In this document: piece after piece, positions 5,232-6,164 of the stretch
Layout of the letters: every line of letters starts with the position of its first letter
Position numbering within the stretch: position 1 is the first letter of the stretch
Origin: Firmicutes bacterium UBA3906
GTDB taxonomy: Bacteria > Bacillota > Clostridia > Caldicoprobacterales > DTU083
Reading direction: 5' to 3'
NCBI GenBank assembly: GCA_002391555.1
Contig: DGFG01000153.1
Location: forward strand, 1-6,164
Length of the DNA: 6,164 nucleotides
Notes under the pieces: generated by a model
What the model was told of the DNA's origin: nothing
Databases searched by the model: none
What the model saw: only the letters and a program-made list of their open reading frames with translations
Made by a program: the position numbers and the translations under genes

Positions 5232-6152
5232 TCACTTATTTACTCTAACACGTGGATCTACTAGTCCATAGCTAAGGTCAGTAATCAAATAACCTACTAG
5301 TGATACAACTATATAAAACATTTGAATAGCCAATGCTACTTCAAAATCCTGTCCATTTAAAGCCTCGATGTAGAACTTACCCATTCCATTAAGTTGGAAC
5401 ATCTGCTCTACAACCAAGGAACCAGAAAATACGCTCATAAACCATCCAATTATAAGAGTAATTACAGGTAAAAGTGCGTTCCTCCAAGCATGAGAATAAA
5501 TAACAACCTTTTCTTTTAAACCTTTGGCTCTCGCAGTCTTAATGTAGTCTGCACTTAATACATCACTCATTGCAGCTCGTATATATCTAGTCATGCCACC
5601 TAAGGATCCTATGGTCATAACGGCCAAGGGTAATGCTAGATGCCACAACTTGTCTAAAAATTCCTGAATAGAGTTTCCTTGAAAGTTTGGTGTGGCCATG
5701 CCGGAAACCGGAAACCAACCTAAGGTCACTGAGAATAAGAAAATAAACAATAAGACAATTATGAATGTAGGTATACTGTACCCAATTATTGTAAGTACCT
5801 GAACCACCTTGTCAAATAGTGAGTTTCTCTTTACTGCACAATGTATTCCTAAAGGTATTGTTATTCCTAGAGCTAAAGCTATAGAGAATACATTTATGAA
5901 TATTGTATTCTTTAATGGTTGCTTGACAACCTTCAATACCGGTTGCTTGTACACTTGCGAGTATCCAAAATTCCCCTGTAGCAAGTTTCCAATCCACCTA
6001 CCGTACCGCTGAATCAAGGGATCATCCAAGCCCATCTGTTCCCTGAGTTGTACATATCTAATATGCCATTCCTCAGGAGTAAGCTGGGTCTTCATTGGCT
6101 CTAACTCTGCTCTAGCTGGATCTCCAGGTATCATGTTATACAACATGAACAA
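5232..6152 (-). CDS. oppB: Oligopeptide ABC transporter permease OppB, 5' end missing or disrupted at the window edge
   Basis: Partner permease of OppC. The visible 306 residues begin at the end of TM1 (FMLYNMIPGDPA; the PGDP motif follows TM1 in this family) and continue with the external region QMGLDDPLIQRYGRWIGNLLQGNFGYS (about 39-65), TM segments near 82-106, 115-142, 168-188, 226-248 and 274-296, the cytoplasmic EAA loop DYIKTARAKG...RNALLP (202-229), and the family ending LVDPRVRVNK. In E. coli OppB the equivalent PG motif is near residue 31, here at 9-10, so about 22 N-terminal residues with most of TM1 are absent. The ORF's first possible start is a TTG at 6152-6150 without a visible SD, and TGA (6161-6159) and TAA (6164-6162) lie just upstream in the same frame. 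The TTG is probably not the true start: either a frameshift or an edge sequence error is likely. The stop TGA lies 14 bases before the oppC ATG. Confidence 0.9.
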   Translation of the reverse strand: MFMLYNMIPGDPARAELEPMKTQLTPEEWHIRYVQLREQMGLDDPLIQRYGRWIGNLLQGNFGYSQVYKQPVLKVVKQPLKNTIFINVFSIALALGITIPLGIHCAVKRNSLFDKVVQVLTIIGYSIPTFIIVLLFIFLFSVTLGWFPVSGMATPNFQGNSIQEFLDKLWHLALPLAVMTIGSLGGMTRYIRAAMSDVLSADYIKTARAKGLKEKVVIYSHAWRNALLPVITLIIGWFMSVFSGSLVVEQMFQLNGMGKFYIEALNGQDFEVALAIQMFYIVVSLVGYLITDLSYGLVDPRVRVNK

Positions 6153-6164
6153 AAGGCTTCATTA

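Noticed and set aside
3382..5235. oppC as two genes (a secreted RCC1 protein and a separate permease) or a pseudogene
   Set aside because: The frame is continuous, there is no internal stop or SD at the junction near 4080, and TM1 lies before the repeats while the remaining permease lies after them, which fits an insertion and not a fission or end-to-end fusion.
5700..5716. Short tandem CCGGAAA-CCGGAAA in oppB
   Set aside because: Two copies only, within conserved codons for GWFPVSG; explained by coding sequence.
5809..6012. Overlapping open frames on both strands within oppB (5809-6012 plus, 5812-5997 minus)
   Set aside because: Both overlap the conserved GLDDPLIQRYGRW...GNFGYS region of OppB in other frames; no independent evidence.

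Overview
This AT-rich window carries one long minus-strand operon for an oligopeptide/dipeptide-type ABC importer. Reading the minus strand 5'->3' (right to left), the order is oppB (permease, 5' end missing at the right edge), oppC (permease), oppD and oppF (ATPases), then a small single-pass membrane protein gene. A strong hairpin terminator follows. Spacing is tight throughout: short gaps, a 14-base overlap between oppD and oppF, and a TAATG stop/start overlap between oppF and the last gene. Shine-Dalgarno sequences (GGGAGG, AAGGAGG, AAAGGGGTG) are purine-rich and well placed. Low GC, frequent ATA/CTA/AGA codons, strong SDs and the oppBCDF order suggest a low-GC Gram-positive bacterium, probably a clostridial anaerobe. 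That assignment is inference; no marker gene is present.

Layout: 1-225, end of a small plus-strand membrane-protein ORF of unknown function, possibly cut by the left edge. 226-526, no convincing gene. 527-561, palindromic terminator usable from both sides. 579-800, small membrane protein. 800-2383 oppF, 2370-3368 oppD, 3382-5217 oppC, 5232-6152 (5'-incomplete) oppB. The operon promoter and any substrate-binding protein gene would lie beyond the right edge and are not visible.

The transporter core looks functional: both ATPases have intact Walker A, Q-loop, signature, Walker B and H-loop motifs plus the C-terminal four-cysteine cluster, and both permeases have the cytoplasmic EAA coupling loop. 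Two subunits are unusual. OppC has about 280 extra residues in its first external loop that read as seven RCC1-type beta-propeller repeats. OppF has about 180 charged, largely helical extra residues (predicted coiled coil) between Walker A and the Q-loop. The importer would thus carry a seven-bladed propeller outside the membrane, where a substrate-binding protein docks, and a coiled-coil arm on the ATPase inside the cell. Together with the coupled small membrane protein, this is the part of the window most likely to be functionally undescribed.
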